From JBJYKD01 sp049310025 (lineage in GTDB: Bacteria; Bacillota; Thermosediminibacteria; Thermosediminibacterales; Tepidanaerobacteraceae), in NCBI RefSeq assembly GCF_049310025.1, contig NZ_JBJYKD010000003.1, forward strand, positions 62,001-126,000: DNA of 64,000 bases, written 5' to 3'. Shown here one piece after another: positions 45,104 to 51,968 of the stretch. Under the pieces are notes generated by a model. The model searched no databases, was not told the origin of the DNA, and was given only the letters and a program-made list of their open reading frames with translations. Positions within the stretch are counted from its first letter, which is position 1; the number at the start of each line of letters is the position of its first letter. The position numbers and the translations under genes are program-made.

Positions 45104-45132
45104 TTGAAAATACGTGCTCAATCCTTTATAAT
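45104..45132 (+). promoter_or_regulatory. Sigma-A promoter of tRNA-Pro(GGG)
   Basis: TTGAAA (45104-45109), 17 bases, TATAAT (45127-45132). It is nearly identical in form to the promoter of the other tRNA-Pro gene. Confidence 0.8.
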
Positions 45133-45154
45133 AAATAATGTCTAGAGACGGTGT

Positions 45155-45231
45155 CTGGGTGTGGCGCAGTTTGGTAGCGCGCTAGAATGGGGTTCTAGAG
45201 GCCGGGGGTTCAAGTCCCCCCACTCAGACCA
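45155..45231 (+). tRNA. tRNA-Pro, anticodon GGG
   Basis: This 77-nt cloverleaf has acceptor CTGGGTG with CACTCAG (one G-T pair), D stem GCGC/GCGC, anticodon stem CTAGA/TCTAG with loop ATGGGGT, and T stem GGGGG/CCCCC with TTCAAGT. Positions 34-36 read GGG (proline). CCA is encoded. Its 3' end abuts the integrase gene of a prophage, so it is the likely integration target. Confidence 0.95.
45200..45231. other. Predicted attachment site (attL core within tRNA-Pro)
   Basis: Tyrosine integrases of this class usually recombine in the anticodon-to-CCA part of a tRNA gene, and the phage carries the sequence that restores the tRNA end. The tRNA here is intact. The exact core cannot be fixed without the right end of the element. 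Confidence 0.5.
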
Positions 45232-45243
45232 TTAAAAGCCAGT

Positions 45244-45280
45244 AAGGATGCAGATGTTAAGCATCCTTATATTTTTTTAT
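45244..45280. terminator. Terminator between tRNA-Pro and integrase gene
   Basis: AAGGATGC (45244-45251) pairs with GCATCCTT (45261-45268), followed by a T-rich run on the plus strand. It can end the tRNA transcript; for the leftward integrase message the T run is lacking. Confidence 0.75.
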
Positions 45281-45321
45281 ATTAGCAAACAAAGTGCAGA
45301 TTGCTAATATTTTGCTAATAT
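45279..45321. repeat. Triple 10-bp repeat TTGCTAATAT beside the attachment site
   Basis: TTGCTAATAT occurs at 45301-45310 and 45312-45321 as direct copies 11 bp apart, and inverted (ATATTAGCAA) at 45279-45288. All three are perfect. They lie between the tRNA and the integrase stop codon, where integrase arm-type or excisionase sites are expected. Confidence 0.7.
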
Positions 45322-45323
45322 GT

Positions 45324-46442
45324 TTAACTATTTAGTAAATCGTCTATTTTATTGGCTGCCTCTTTTTGTAGTGTAGGCAGTACGTGAGAATAAGTATCAA
45401 GAGTAATAGATACAGATGAATGCCCTAGGCGTTCCTGGACAACTTTCGGATGTACTCCCTGCTGAAGTAGCAGAGTGGCATGGGTATGCCGGAGATCATG
45501 AAAGCGGACATTATCGGGCAAATTTAGTTTTTTTAATAGTTTTTTGAAACCCTGGGACAAATAATCGGGATAAAAAGGCGTGCCGTCGTCCCAGCAACAA
45601 ACTAGATTGTTATCTTTATATTCCTGCCCGAGATGCAGCTTATTTTCAAGCTGTTTTTTCCGAAGCGCTCTAAGCGCTTTAACTGTTATATCAGGTATTG
45701 TCACTGCACGGACCCCTGCGTTAGATTTCGGATTTTTTTCCAATATTTTACCATCGGGAGTTTTAACGATACTTCTGGTTACGGTGATGATATTATTTTG
45801 AAGGTCCACGCTGTCCCAATACAGCCCCAGTATTTCACCGCGACGCAAGCCGCATGTGACAGCCAGAAGAATAGGAACGTATAAAGGCGTATCCTTAGCC
45901 CCTGTTAATAATTCATTTACTTGTTCCGAAGTTAGTATTTGCATATTTTGTTTTGTCTTTTGGGGCGGAGTGACAGCATCACACGGGTTGTGGGCAATAA
46001 GCTGCCATTTCACTGCTGTGTTGAGAGCTATGTTCAATATGGCATAGAAATACCTTACACTGCGAATAGAAAGATTTGTTTCCCTGGAAAGATGGGATAT
46101 AAAAGCCTGAATATCTGCGGGCCGGAGTTTTTCAAGTTTAATATGGCCTAAATACTCTTTTATGTGATTCACGGCATCAATATAGGTTGCAAAAGTTGTT
46201 TGCGCTACTTTTATTTCGGCATAATCTTTCAACCATTTGGTTAGATATTCTTCGAGGGTCAGATTTTGCGAGTCAGCATACATCCCTTTTTCCAACTGTG
46301 CTACATATTCAGCCATAGCTGCTTCGGCTTCTTTGCGTGTCTTAAATCCACCTACCCATTTGTATTTAGGTTTTCCTTCCACCATACCCATATAAAGGAC
46401 AATGGTCCATGTAGACCCTCTTTTCCTGATATGGCCTCTCAT
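45324..46442 (-). CDS. int: Tyrosine recombinase (phage integrase)
   Basis: The 372-aa integrase has an N-terminal AP2-like arm-binding domain (RKRGSTWTIVLYMG, GGFKTRKEAEAAMAEY), a SAM-like core-binding domain (LTLEEYLTKWLKDYAE onward) and a catalytic domain with R200 (CGLRRGE), K239, H315-x-x-R318 (HDLRHTHAT), H341 (LGHSS) and Y351 (DTYSH): all catalytic residues are present. AGGAGGATGG precedes ATG 46442. It points toward the tRNA-Pro gene, the usual arrangement for a phage integrated there. Confidence 0.96.
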   Translation of the reverse strand: MRGHIRKRGSTWTIVLYMGMVEGKPKYKWVGGFKTRKEAEAAMAEYVAQLEKGMYADSQNLTLEEYLTKWLKDYAEIKVAQTTFATYIDAVNHIKEYLGHIKLEKLRPADIQAFISHLSRETNLSIRSVRYFYAILNIALNTAVKWQLIAHNPCDAVTPPQKTKQNMQILTSEQVNELLTGAKDTPLYVPILLAVTCGLRRGEILGLYWDSVDLQNNIITVTRSIVKTPDGKILEKNPKSNAGVRAVTIPDITVKALRALRKKQLENKLHLGQEYKDNNLVCCWDDGTPFYPDYLSQGFKKLLKKLNLPDNVRFHDLRHTHATLLLQQGVHPKVVQERLGHSSVSITLDTYSHVLPTLQKEAANKIDDLLNS

Positions 46443-46456
46443 ATTGCCATCCTCCT

Positions 46457-46468
46457 AAACATATGTTT
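46457..46468. other. 12-bp palindrome upstream of integrase gene
   Basis: AAACATATGTTT is a perfect palindrome immediately upstream of the integrase ribosome binding site. It could be an operator; no protein can be assigned to it. Confidence 0.35.
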
Positions 46469-46483
46469 GTAAATAAAGTTGAA

Positions 46484-46505
46484 AGAAAAAGCGGTTGCCC
46501 GCTTT
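46484..46505 (-). terminator. Terminator of the membrane-protein gene in the lysogeny block
   Basis: On the minus strand AAAGCGG (46505-46499) pairs with CCGCTTT (46494-46488) over a GCAA loop and is followed by TTCTTTC. It separates the lysogeny genes from the integrase gene. Confidence 0.65.
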
Positions 46506-47322
46506 AATTTTCTCGTAAAGCAGGAATTATCCAAATATCATCAGCCACCTGGTCAAAGTTTAACTTATCAACCCCGTCCCAATTAATTTTTTTGGCAGTT
46601 TCGCCTTTAAGATAAACTTTCATAACAACTTCTTCCGAGGTATTTCCATATTTATCTTTAAGGGGAAAATAGACACATGTAACTGCTTCTTCAATAGGGA
46701 TATTAGATGTAAAAATTTTTTGAAATACTTCCGCCGAATCTCTTAGCATTCCTAACCGTATGTATTTTGTTGTTAAATTATCAGAACCCCTGAAATGAAT
46801 CTCCACATTTTTCTTTTTTTGATCATCAAGCAGACTATTTACCACAACATATTTTAGTCTGCTACCTAAATAATCCTTTGCAGCTTGTTCCAGGGTTTCG
46901 ACAGCAGGATCTTTTTGCGACTCATTTTCGACATTGGATTTATTAATTCCGGCGTTAGATTTATCAATAGTTATTTTTTCTATATTAATCGAATTATTAG
47001 TTTCAGCTTTTACGGGAGCGGTAGAAGAATTATTATTTTCTTTTGATGAGTTATTAGATGTTGGTGAATTATTGTTATTTGTCTCAACAGGAGGTTTTTG
47101 CTGAGATACTTGAGTAACAGGTTTTTGAGTTTGACCCTGCTTATATCCTTCCTGAACGGGTGGAGACAAGGCACCACCAGCGATATCTAAAATAATAGCA
47201 ATAATAGCCAGCACTGCGATCTGTTTAAAAGTTAGCCCTTTTTTAGCAACTAATCGCACAATCAACATGACGAACGATGCTATAATACCCAGAGTTCCCA
47301 GCAGGATTAAAAAGCTGCCCAT
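46504..47322 (-). CDS. Two-TM prophage membrane protein with Asn/Ser-rich linker
   Basis: The start is ATG 47322, 8 bases after GGAGGTG. The 272-aa product has two hydrophobic segments (about residues 3-27 and 32-52), a low-complexity linker rich in Asn, Ser and Gln (about 65-125), and a folded C-terminal domain of about 125 residues (AAKDYLGSRLKYVVVNSLLDD to the end). I do not recognise the family. Its place in the lysogenic operon suggests expression in the lysogen, as for superinfection-exclusion or other moron genes; that is inference. Confidence 0.7.
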   Translation of the reverse strand: MGSFLILLGTLGIIASFVMLIVRLVAKKGLTFKQIAVLAIIAIILDIAGGALSPPVQEGYKQGQTQKPVTQVSQQKPPVETNNNNSPTSNNSSKENNNSSTAPVKAETNNSINIEKITIDKSNAGINKSNVENESQKDPAVETLEQAAKDYLGSRLKYVVVNSLLDDQKKKNVEIHFRGSDNLTTKYIRLGMLRDSAEVFQKIFTSNIPIEEAVTCVYFPLKDKYGNTSEEVVMKVYLKGETAKKINWDGVDKLNFDQVADDIWIIPALREN

Positions 47323-47391
47323 ATTGAGCACCTCCATATTTTTATCTATCGGGTCACAATTAGACATAATCAGTTTTACTAAACCATTAAG

Positions 47392-47904
47392 TTAGTTTTC
47401 TAACATATTCTCATATTCTTCGCTTAATTCAGTAATAGCAATATTTCCTTCGATAAGTGATTTTGACAGTTCTTTCCGAAATTCAACCAGTTCTTGAGTA
47501 ACACCAAAGATTTGAGAGAGAGAATAGTCACTTTCACCTTTGGCAAGATAAGATTCAAATACGCCAATGGGCATTAGAAAATATGCCGCAAATGCTTTGG
47601 CTTGTCCTTCGTTTTTCTCAACGATAATTGGATCTTGTAAAGCAGTATTACCATAATGATATCTATGCGCGGTTTCATGAAGAAGATATTCGCGATAGAG
47701 ACTGTTTTTCAGAGCATGTCCAATGAATATTACTTTTGAACCATTATCTTCGTGATAAAGACTTTTTTTGAGGTATTTCGTTATTTCAATGCTTATTCCT
47801 TCGCTATAAATAATCTGCTCTATAATATCTGTCGGCACCGGAAAATCTTTGACCTGGTATTTTTGTAAAAGCTGGTTAGCTTTTTCGGCCATGTTGAGAT
47901 ACAT
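47392..47904 (-). CDS. ImmA/IrrE family metallo-endopeptidase
   Basis: The 170-aa protein starts at ATG 47904, after AGGGGATC. It has the zinc motif HETAH (LLHETAHRYHYG) and the downstream Glu-containing helix NEGQAKAFAAYFLMP of the ImmA/IrrE (COG2856) family. In ICEBs1 and related phages ImmA cleaves the immunity repressor ImmR, giving SOS-dependent induction. The CI-like repressor at 49972-50406 is the natural substrate candidate. DnaA boxes lie just upstream of its start. Confidence 0.9.
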   Translation of the reverse strand: MYLNMAEKANQLLQKYQVKDFPVPTDIIEQIIYSEGISIEITKYLKKSLYHEDNGSKVIFIGHALKNSLYREYLLHETAHRYHYGNTALQDPIIVEKNEGQAKAFAAYFLMPIGVFESYLAKGESDYSLSQIFGVTQELVEFRKELSKSLIEGNIAITELSEEYENMLEN

Positions 47905-47923
47905 CAAAGATCCCCTTTCTAAG

Positions 47924-47955
47924 TTGTCCACAAATTATTCACATAATTATCCACA
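47924..47955 (+). promoter_or_regulatory. Three tandem DnaA boxes
   Basis: TTGTCCACA (47924-47932, one mismatch), TTATTCACA (47935-47943) and TTATCCACA (47947-47955) match the DnaA box TTATNCACA. They have the same orientation and lie 11 and 12 bp apart. An AT-rich stretch (47956-48000) and the RNA promoter follow directly. Confidence 0.7.
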
Positions 47956-47962
47956 GAAAAAG

Positions 47963-47991
47963 TTGATTTTTTATCTCTAATCGAATATAAT
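47963..47991 (+). promoter_or_regulatory. Consensus promoter of the structured prophage RNA
   Basis: TTGATT (47963-47968), 17 bases, TATAAT (47986-47991). Transcription would start near A47998, three to four bases before the first helix of the RNA. The -35 begins 8 bases after the last DnaA box. Confidence 0.75.
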
Positions 47992-47997
47992 ATTATT

Positions 47998-48090
47998 AAA
48001 TCAGGCATGCGCCAGAAAAACTCAAGGGGGTGGAAAACGCCCCAGCAGGTTTATAACCTGTGGGATCCTTGAGCTGGGGGCCTGGTTATT
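47998..48090 (+). ncRNA. Structured small RNA convergent with the DUF3800 gene
   Basis: The transcript predicted from the promoter above folds into nested helices: CAGGC 48002-48006 with GCCTG 48080-48084; CCAG 48012-48015 with CTGG 48074-48077; CTCAAGG 48021-48027 with CCTTGAG 48067-48073. Inside lie two hairpins, GGGTG/CGCCC closed by GAAAA (48028-48042) and CAGGTT/AACCTG closed by TAT (48046-48060). A U-rich tail (from 48086) overlaps the 3' end of the DUF3800 gene on the other strand. No open frame is present. Rfam holds several RNA families found beside DUF3800 genes (DUF3800-I and others); membership here is untested. Confidence 0.75.
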
Positions 48091-48823
48091 TTATTTGCTT
48101 TATCCACGGGTAATCATCGAGGTACTTTTTTAAAAATTCATTAGGGAAAATTTTCAATCCGTAACTTAATAATTTACCTTTTCTTCGATATAATTTTTTT
48201 TGCAATGTCATCACAAATCGTTCATCAACGTAACCTAAAGAGTCTTTCTCAAATGCTTCAGCTAAAGAGCTTGCGCAAGCATCAGCAAATTGAAGCATTT
48301 TCCTTTGACTAGGTTCAAATACACTAAAACTTGTAATAACATACTTCCTAATTTGACATTCACTATCATTAAATAAGGTTTCCATATATTCTTTTAAATC
48401 TGGATAGGAAATATTGGACCTGTTACTAAAGATTATATCTACTGTTCCGTTATTATCCCCAACGTACCAACTAATCCGTTCAAGTAAATACCTACAGGCA
48501 TAGTTATAAAGCAATTTTCCTTGCAATTTCTCATTTTCCATATCATAAGTATTCACTATAACATTTGTGTAAACAAAATCTTCTTTTGAAAGCCTATCGA
48601 TAATATATCGCTTTTTACTGACATTTTTATTTCTTAACTCTTTCCAATGTAACGGTTTACCAGATGAAATGCCAATTTTACTTTTTATTTCATCAATTGT
48701 TTTACTAATTTTTATTTCCATTTCTTTTTCAACAATAACAGCTGTTAATATGAACCATACAGTACCTTTTTTTATCCCTTCATCTCCAGATTCATCTATA
48801 TATGCTAAGTATTTTTTGCTCAA
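48086..48823 (-). CDS. DUF3800 domain-containing protein
   Basis: The 245-aa protein begins SKKYLAYIDESGDEG, the DUF3800 hallmark with an RNase H-like acidic motif (IDESGD), followed by WFILTAVIV and a C-terminal FADACASSLAEAFEKD segment holding further acidic residues. TTG 48823 lies 8 bases after AGGGGGCC. DUF3800 proteins are common on phages and mobile elements and are thought to be nucleases, but no activity is proven for this type. A structured RNA is encoded convergently at its 3' end. Confidence 0.9.
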   Translation of the reverse strand: MSKKYLAYIDESGDEGIKKGTVWFILTAVIVEKEMEIKISKTIDEIKSKIGISSGKPLHWKELRNKNVSKKRYIIDRLSKEDFVYTNVIVNTYDMENEKLQGKLLYNYACRYLLERISWYVGDNNGTVDIIFSNRSNISYPDLKEYMETLFNDSECQIRKYVITSFSVFEPSQRKMLQFADACASSLAEAFEKDSLGYVDERFVMTLQKKLYRRKGKLLSYGLKIFPNEFLKKYLDDYPWIKQIK

Positions 48824-48887
48824 AATATGGCCCCCTATTTTTGGCTACGCCTATTTCTAATTCTCTTTTTCCTCTTGCATTCAGCCT

Positions 48888-48917
48888 CTGAAAGAAAACC
48901 TTTGAATTTGATATAAT
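48888..48917 (+). promoter_or_regulatory. Promoter of the zinc-ribbon protein at 48936
   Basis: An extended -10 (TG-A-TATAAT, 48909-48917) with a weaker CTGAAA -35 (48888-48893) 18 bases upstream of the -10. Confidence 0.5.
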
Positions 48918-48935
48918 ACAAATGGAGGGATGCGG

Positions 48936-49226
48936 GTGTATGCATATTACCATGAACATTTTGAAATAAATACATGGAGCGACGTGGTTAAAGTCACATG
49001 TGTATGTGGCAAAGACTTTATATGGTCTGTCAAAAAAGGTGCGGGAGTGCCTCATAGGTGCCCTCATTGTAAAGAACGATGGATTTTAGGTTATGTTGGT
49101 AATATTCTTAGCCTGACTAGGGTAAAAACCGGTGCAAAAATTGTTATGCATTTAGAAAATAAAGATGCTTTATCGATTATTACCGATCTATTTGAGAACG
49201 ATAAGCCGAAGATTTTGAAAGAGTAG
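48936..49226 (+). CDS. Small zinc-ribbon prophage protein
   Basis: The protein of about 96 aa starts at GTG 48936, 7 bases after GGAGG (ATG 48930 abuts that site). It has a four-cysteine zinc ribbon (C-V-C at about 23-25 and CPHC at about 42-45) and an Ile/Leu-rich C-terminus. It is a lone rightward gene within the leftward lysogeny block, with its own promoter, and its last 47 bases overlap the convergent gene at 49180. Function unknown. Confidence 0.65.
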   Translation: MYAYYHEHFEINTWSDVVKVTCVCGKDFIWSVKKGAGVPHRCPHCKERWILGYVGNILSLTRVKTGAKIVMHLENKDALSIITDLFENDKPKILKE

Positions 49227-49908
49227 TTTGTACTCTTGTTTTTTTGACTTTTATGATGCTGCTCCAGTGACCGGCTTTTTCTCCAGTTTCCAGTTTTTCT
49301 TTCTTTACTTTCACTTTTCCAAACAATACCTGTTTTACTCTCTCTAAAAGCTTTTGTTCCGGATTGTTTTTACCGAATAATGCAGTAATATATTTTTGCC
49401 ATCTTATGGGATTAATTTCCGAAGCATTGAGAGAACCTAAAAAGTTCTTACTGGCGTTTTTAAAGCGGTATACTTCAAGAGAGGTTGGTTGTTCGCAAAG
49501 AACGGGGCCTAAATATGTTTGTAAAATTCTTATGTTTATAATTTCCTGCTTCTTATGTTCAAATATTTCCGCACTTTCCTGATGGTTGGAAGCGCCGGGT
49601 AAAATCAAAAATCTTGTTATACATTTACTGCCTACTTTTAAAGATTTACCTGTATTATTGTTTGATATTATAAAGTTCGTTTTTAACCCCGGTTGATTGC
49701 ATAGTTCACATCGGTCTGTAAAATCTACTGAATCTTCACCTATAATGTCATCCAGGTCCCATTCTTTACATGCATCATCGTAATTATTACTCAAGCTATT
49801 CTCTAGGAGCCTTTGCCTTACTAATGGGAAATCCCTTTGGTTAAGTTCCTTTTCCTCATAAAACTCAGGGTTCTTATGCCTGGGATTAAAAAATTTATAT
49901 TTCCCCAA
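49180..49908 (-). CDS. Hypothetical prophage protein with Cys motif
   Basis: The 242-aa protein starts at TTG 49908 after AAGGAGCG. Near residue 68 it has CELCNQPG followed by ISNNNTGKSLKVGSKCITRFL, which could form a small zinc site; the C-terminal 60 residues are strongly basic (FGKVKVKKEKLETGEKAGHW), suggesting nucleic-acid binding. The family is seen in phages and mobile elements without an assigned function. It belongs to the leftward lysogeny block. Confidence 0.7.
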   Translation of the reverse strand: MGKYKFFNPRHKNPEFYEEKELNQRDFPLVRQRLLENSLSNNYDDACKEWDLDDIIGEDSVDFTDRCELCNQPGLKTNFIISNNNTGKSLKVGSKCITRFLILPGASNHQESAEIFEHKKQEIINIRILQTYLGPVLCEQPTSLEVYRFKNASKNFLGSLNASEINPIRWQKYITALFGKNNPEQKLLERVKQVLFGKVKVKKEKLETGEKAGHWSSIIKVKKTRVQTTLSKSSAYRSQIDR

Positions 49909-49971
49909 TTTGTCGCTCCTTTTTCAATTTATTCTCTTGAGTAAATTTGCTCCCGCACCTCTAATTTATTA

Positions 49972-50406
49972 TCAGTCTGTCCCCTCTTTCTTTTTCTGTT
50001 CCCTCCTCGCCTTCAACCCCTGCAAAAATATCTTCAGGTTTTCCTTTTCCTCATCCGTCATCCCCTTTAAGTCATAAAACTGCAATGTAATATCCGGACC
50101 CAAGTCCCGCATGATGGCCATGATTTCATCGTCGAGGGTGGGGTCTTTGTCTGTAGAGGCAGGGGTGGGGGTGTCGGGTTCGATGTAGCCAATCATTTGT
50201 AATAACTCATCTAGAGGTAAATTTATCGCTTCGGAAATTCTTTTTACCGTATCTAAAGTAGGCTCTATATTTTTCCCGCTACGTGGATCTTTGCCCTCTT
50301 CTAGCTTTGCTATATATGCATGACTTAAACCGCATTTATCGGCAAACTCTCGCAAAGATAAATTATTTTCTTCCCTATACTTTTTGATAACTTCCCCTAA
50401 CGTCAT
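49972..50406 (-). CDS. CI/ImmR-like prophage repressor (XRE family)
   Basis: The 144-aa protein from ATG 50406 (GTTGGTGA upstream) has an XRE helix-turn-helix at its N-terminus (TLGEVIKKYREENNLSLREFADKCGLSHAYIAKLEEG) and a helical C-terminal part with no peptidase domain. It is divergent from a Cro-like gene across a 166-bp operator region with a 19-bp palindrome, the layout of a lysogeny switch. Lacking self-cleavage, it probably depends on the ImmA protease for inactivation. Confidence 0.88.
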   Translation of the reverse strand: MTLGEVIKKYREENNLSLREFADKCGLSHAYIAKLEEGKDPRSGKNIEPTLDTVKRISEAINLPLDELLQMIGYIEPDTPTPASTDKDPTLDDEIMAIMRDLGPDITLQFYDLKGMTDEEKENLKIFLQGLKARREQKKKEGTD

Positions 50407-50432
50407 TGTTTTCACCAACTTTCAAAGGTTCA

Positions 50433-50438
50433 ATTATA
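50433..50438 (-). promoter_or_regulatory. Candidate -10 of the repressor promoter
   Basis: On the minus strand TATAAT (50438-50433) lies 27 bases before the repressor start. No acceptable -35 was found at the usual spacing. Confidence 0.35.
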
Positions 50439-50472
50439 TTTTATTGTAATCTATGGAATACAGCAAGAAAAT

Positions 50473-50491
50473 ATACAAAAATTTTTTGTAT
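50473..50491. promoter_or_regulatory. Operator palindrome of the lysogeny switch
   Basis: ATACAAAAATTTTTTGTAT is a 19-bp perfect palindrome about a central T. It lies between the divergent repressor and Cro-like genes, 8 bases upstream of the rightward -35, and is the likely binding site of one or both regulators. Confidence 0.65.
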
Positions 50492-50498
50492 CACATAG

Positions 50499-50527
50499 TT
50501 GACAAATCAAGAGTTAGGTATTATAAT
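50499..50527 (+). promoter_or_regulatory. Consensus rightward early promoter
   Basis: TTGACA (50499-50504) and TATAAT (50522-50527) are perfect hexamers 17 bases apart. This is the strongest promoter in the prophage part and must drive the Cro-like gene and the early operon. Confidence 0.9.
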
Positions 50528-50572
50528 AAGACTGTAAACCATGGGAGACATAAAGGGCAGGAGGTGGTAACT

Positions 50573-50797
50573 ATGATGAACAAATTGAAGCAGATAAGAA
50601 AGCAAAAAGGCATTACTCAAGAGGAACTAGCAAAAGCGGTCGGTATAACTAGGCCGTATTTATCGGACATAGAACGAGGGGTAAAAACTCCTGGCGGCGA
50701 CATAATCATAAGGATTGCAAACTATTTGAAATTGCCGGTTGAAGAAATTTTTTTTACGGTCGATGTCAACCATGGTAAACATGAGAAAACCGCATGA
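50573..50797 (+). CDS. Cro-like XRE-family regulator
   Basis: The 74-aa protein is almost entirely one XRE helix-turn-helix domain (LKQIRKQKGITQEELAKAVGITRPYLSDIERG). ATG 50573 follows AGGAGGTGG; ATG 50576 is equally possible. It is the first gene of the rightward operon behind a consensus promoter and divergent from the repressor, so a Cro-type role is likely. It overlaps the next gene by four bases. Confidence 0.88.
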   Translation: MMNKLKQIRKQKGITQEELAKAVGITRPYLSDIERGVKTPGGDIIIRIANYLKLPVEEIFFTVDVNHGKHEKTA

Positions 50798-51474
50798 AGA
50801 AGGTGGATCAATTGAGCTTTGATTATCTCGACCACTACACAATGAAACAAAACAGACTGAAGGTATTAAAAGCAAGTAATTATCAATGTGCGATATGCGG
50901 CGGTAAAGCAACTGAAATTCATCATAAAGACGGCTCGGTTAGTAATCATGATATAAAAAACTTAATGCCGGTATGTCACAAATGCCATATGAAGTTTCAC
51001 TCGCAAAAAAGGAAAAAACCTGAAATAAATCCAGAGGCTATTGAATATTTGCTGGCTAAAAACGGTTTAGACAAAAAAGACTTGGCGAAATTAATCGGTA
51101 TGACACATACTGCAATATCCACGATTTTGAAAAGGAAAACCACTAAAAATAGCACCATCAAAAAAATAGCTGATGCCCTTAGATGTCCTATAGAAGCCAT
51201 ATTGGCTAAACCGTATGAGATATCATTCGATGACATAGAAGAAGCTGAAATATTAAGAGATGTAATAAATGATAGAGTAAATAGTCTAAGTGATGACCCG
51301 AATATCCAGAGGTTATATAAAGTCTGGCTCACTAAAGATTTGAGGGAGCATTTTAAAGTTAAGAGTTACTCCTTAATAAGAGGTGAAATGCTTGAAGAAG
51401 CTATCGTCCTAATTAAAACATGGGAACCTGGTGGTTTCAAAAAGAGCGAGAAGCAAACACAACAAACCGCCTGA
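50794..51474 (+). CDS. HNH-domain protein fused to an XRE-type DNA-binding domain
   Basis: The 226-aa protein has an N-terminal HNH motif (C32-x2-C35, EIHHKDG with His43/44, N51, C61-x2-C64, H69) and then a helix-turn-helix (LAKNGLDKKDLAKLIGMTHTAISTILKRK, about 78-106). The C-terminal half is helical and unassigned. The HNH part could be a nuclease or only a zinc-stabilised fold; its coupling to a regulator-type DNA-binding domain in the early operon suggests a site-specific regulator or endonuclease. It starts in an ATGA overlap. Confidence 0.8.
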   Translation: MKKVDQLSFDYLDHYTMKQNRLKVLKASNYQCAICGGKATEIHHKDGSVSNHDIKNLMPVCHKCHMKFHSQKRKKPEINPEAIEYLLAKNGLDKKDLAKLIGMTHTAISTILKRKTTKNSTIKKIADALRCPIEAILAKPYEISFDDIEEAEILRDVINDRVNSLSDDPNIQRLYKVWLTKDLREHFKVKSYSLIRGEMLEEAIVLIKTWEPGGFKKSEKQTQQTA

Positions 51475-51503
51475 AAAGAAAAATCTGCAATGGAGGAAGA
51501 GCA

Positions 51504-51749
51504 ATGAGAAACTATCCCGACGTCATGACTATTCCCCAGATGGCTGAATTTCTACAAATCGGTCGTTGCAAGGCATATCGGCTAGCCAAAACGCCCGGTT
51601 TTCCGGCCGTAAACTTAGGCAAGCGTGGAATACGGATATCAAAGCAAGCCCTCCTAAAATGGATGGAAAAACCGTTAGCAAAAGAAATCATGTCACAACC
51701 AACATTGAAGCTAATAGTAGGAGGAGGTGAACACAATGCAACGGTGTGA
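51504..51749 (+). CDS. Excisionase-like helix-turn-helix protein
   Basis: The 81-aa protein has a MerR/excisionase-type winged helix (VMTIPQMAEFLQIGRCKAYRLAKTPGFPAVNLGKRGIRISKQALLKWME). ATG 51504 follows GGAGGAAGAG. Such HTH_17 proteins often serve as excisionase in phages with tyrosine integrase, or as early regulators. The triple repeat beside the attachment site would be a plausible target. Confidence 0.75.
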   Translation: MRNYPDVMTIPQMAEFLQIGRCKAYRLAKTPGFPAVNLGKRGIRISKQALLKWMEKPLAKEIMSQPTLKLIVGGGEHNATV

Positions 51750-51858
51750 ATCCTGCGGCCGGAGACTGCGCCGGGACGAAGGTAAGGTCTGCCGGCTGTG
51801 CCAGGGAAAAATGTTAAAGCTACTTAGGGCACTTAGACAAAGAAAAGCAAGTAGGTAA
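51736..51858 (+). CDS. 40-aa zinc-ribbon microprotein
   Basis: ATG 51736 follows GGAGGTGA. The product MQRCESCGRRLRRDEGKVCR continues LCQGKML and a basic tail rich in Arg and Lys. Two CxxC pairs form a minimal zinc knuckle. It overlaps the end of the upstream gene by 14 bases. Confidence 0.7.
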   Translation: MQRCESCGRRLRRDEGKVCRLCQGKMLKLLRALRQRKASR

Positions 51859-51968
51859 AGAAGATATTCAATTTTCAAAGGTCCATAGCTACATGATAAA
51901 CTTAACAAACTTCAATTAGAAATAAAACATGGAAACTACTACTATTTTTCGAGAAAGGAGGTAGTGAG

